From assembly GCA_017998735.1 (NCBI GenBank), contig JAGOCN010000116.1, forward strand, positions 1 to 6,182: a DNA stretch of 6,182 nt, read 5' to 3'. Positions 5,484 through 6,182 of this stretch are shown piece by piece. The translations under genes and the position numbers were made by a program. A model generated the notes under the pieces. That model searched no databases, was not told where the DNA came from, and saw only the letters and a program-made list of their open reading frames with translations. Each line of letters begins with the position of its first letter. The stretch's first letter is position 1. This DNA comes from Giesbergeria sp. GTDB lineage: Bacteria > Pseudomonadota > Gammaproteobacteria > Burkholderiales > Burkholderiaceae_C.

Positions 5484-6182
5484 ATGACCACTTTTGAAGG
5501 CCCGCGCCTGGCGGTCCCCGACCGCACGGCGCTGCAGCGGTTTCTGGAGCGCGCTGAGGTGCAGCGGGCGGTGCTGGCCCTGATTGTGCTCAACGCGGTG
5601 GTGCTGGGGCTGGAAACCTCGGACACGCTGATGGCGCGCCACGGCGCCTGGCTGCAGCTGCTGGACCAGGCGATGCTGACCGTGTTCGTGCTGGAAATCG
5701 GCCTGCGGCTCATTGCATCGCGCGGCGCGTTCTTTCGCGACCCGTGGAGCGTGTTCGACTTTGCCGTGGTGGCGATTGCGCTGGTGCCGGCCAGCGGCCC
5801 GTTTGCGGTGCTGCGTGCGCTGCGCGTATTGCGGGTGTTGCGCGTGCTGACGCTGGTGCCGTCCATGCGCCGCGTGGTGGGCGGGCTGCTGGCGGCGCTG
5901 CCGGGCCTGGGCTCGATTGCGATGGTGCTGCTGCTGGTGTATTACGTGTTTGGCGTGATTGCCACCCAGGTGTTTGGCGACCGGTTTCCGGACTGGTTCG
6001 GCACCCTGGGCCGCTCGCTTTACACGCTGTTCCAGGTCATGACGCTGGAGAGCTGGTCGATGGGCATCGTGCGGCCGCTGATGGGGGTGTTTCCCTTTGC
6101 CTGGACGTTCTTCATTCCGTTCATTCTGGTGGCTACCTTCACGATGCTGAACCTGTTCATCGGTGTCATCGTGAGCGCCATG
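5484..6182 (+). CDS. Bacterial voltage-gated sodium channel (NaChBac/NavAb family), cut by right edge
   Basis: Single-domain, six-helix subunit that forms a homotetrameric, voltage-gated Na+ channel in the inner membrane. 233 codons are present and reading continues past the edge. Seen: S1 (about 27-45, with N37), S2 with E71 and R75 (FVLEIGLRLIA), and S3 with D92 (VFDFAVV). S4 has four arginines every third residue (R111, R114, R117, R120 in LRALRVLRVLRVL). The S4-S5 linker is VPSMRRVVGGL (125-135) and S5 is about 144-164. The pore loop has FGDRFPDWFGTLGRSLYTLF (164-183) and the selectivity filter TLESWSM (187-193), identical to NavAb at TLESWS, with E189 as the Na+-selective glutamate. S6 follows (about 207-230, FTMLNLFIGVIV), cut at 233. 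The C-terminal neck and coiled coil lie outside. GAGG or GGAAG upstream may serve as the ribosome-binding site. The 18-bp gap to the TerB-like gene indicates an operon. Confidence 0.92.
   Translation, partial: MTTFEGPRLAVPDRTALQRFLERAEVQRAVLALIVLNAVVLGLETSDTLMARHGAWLQLLDQAMLTVFVLEIGLRLIASRGAFFRDPWSVFDFAVVAIALVPASGPFAVLRALRVLRVLRVLTLVPSMRRVVGGLLAALPGLGSIAMVLLLVYYVFGVIATQVFGDRFPDWFGTLGRSLYTLFQVMTLESWSMGIVRPLMGVFPFAWTFFIPFILVATFTMLNLFIGVIVSAM

Noticed and set aside
4383..5642. Long minus-strand open frame (419 codons) opposite the TerB-like and channel genes
   Set aside because: His/Gln/Arg-rich translation typical of an antisense shadow; it spans the ends of three convincing plus-strand genes.

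Overview
The window looks like chromosomal DNA from a high-GC betaproteobacterium. The Burkholderiales, and probably the Comamonadaceae (the Acidovorax/Comamonas/Delftia group), fit best. This rests on codon use strongly biased to G/C in the third position and on the look of the proteins (CzcI, NhaR-type LysR, YccA, and a TerB-like protein with a DUF697/YcjF-like tail). I see no tRNA, rRNA, CRISPR array, insertion sequence or phage gene. Six complete genes and two edge-truncated genes fill almost all of the window.

Left half, minus strand (reading right to left from 3146 to 1): an NhaR-type LysR regulator, then czcI (small periplasmic, His/Cys-rich), czcC (outer-membrane factor of a heavy-metal RND pump) and the first 109 codons of czcB (membrane-fusion protein, running off the left edge). 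Together czcI-czcC-czcB are the start of a czcICBA-type Co/Zn/Cd efflux operon; czcA would be expected just beyond the left edge. A plausible sigma70-like promoter lies upstream of czcI, and an imperfect inverted repeat fills the czcI-czcC gap.

Right half, plus strand (3273 to the right edge): a gene for a small exported Ala-rich protein of unknown function, then yccA (a BI-1 family seven-helix membrane protein), a cytoplasmic-looking TerB-like/DUF697-like protein overlapping yccA by 4 bp, and 18 bp later a single-domain voltage-gated sodium channel of the NaChBac/NavAb family. The channel has four S4 arginines and an intact TLESWS selectivity filter and is cut by the right edge inside S6. 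Tight spacing suggests that yccA, the TerB-like gene and the channel are co-transcribed.

The two halves are separated by an AT-rich divergent promoter region (3147-3272), which carries an AT-rich inverted repeat next to the regulator and a hairpin followed by a T-tract just before the plus-strand gene. The most interesting idea is that a Na+-sensing-type regulator (the NhaR family) sits between a metal-efflux operon and a cassette containing a Na+ channel. Each gene belongs to a known family; the possible novelty lies in the arrangement and in the unnamed small protein, and the functional link is inference.
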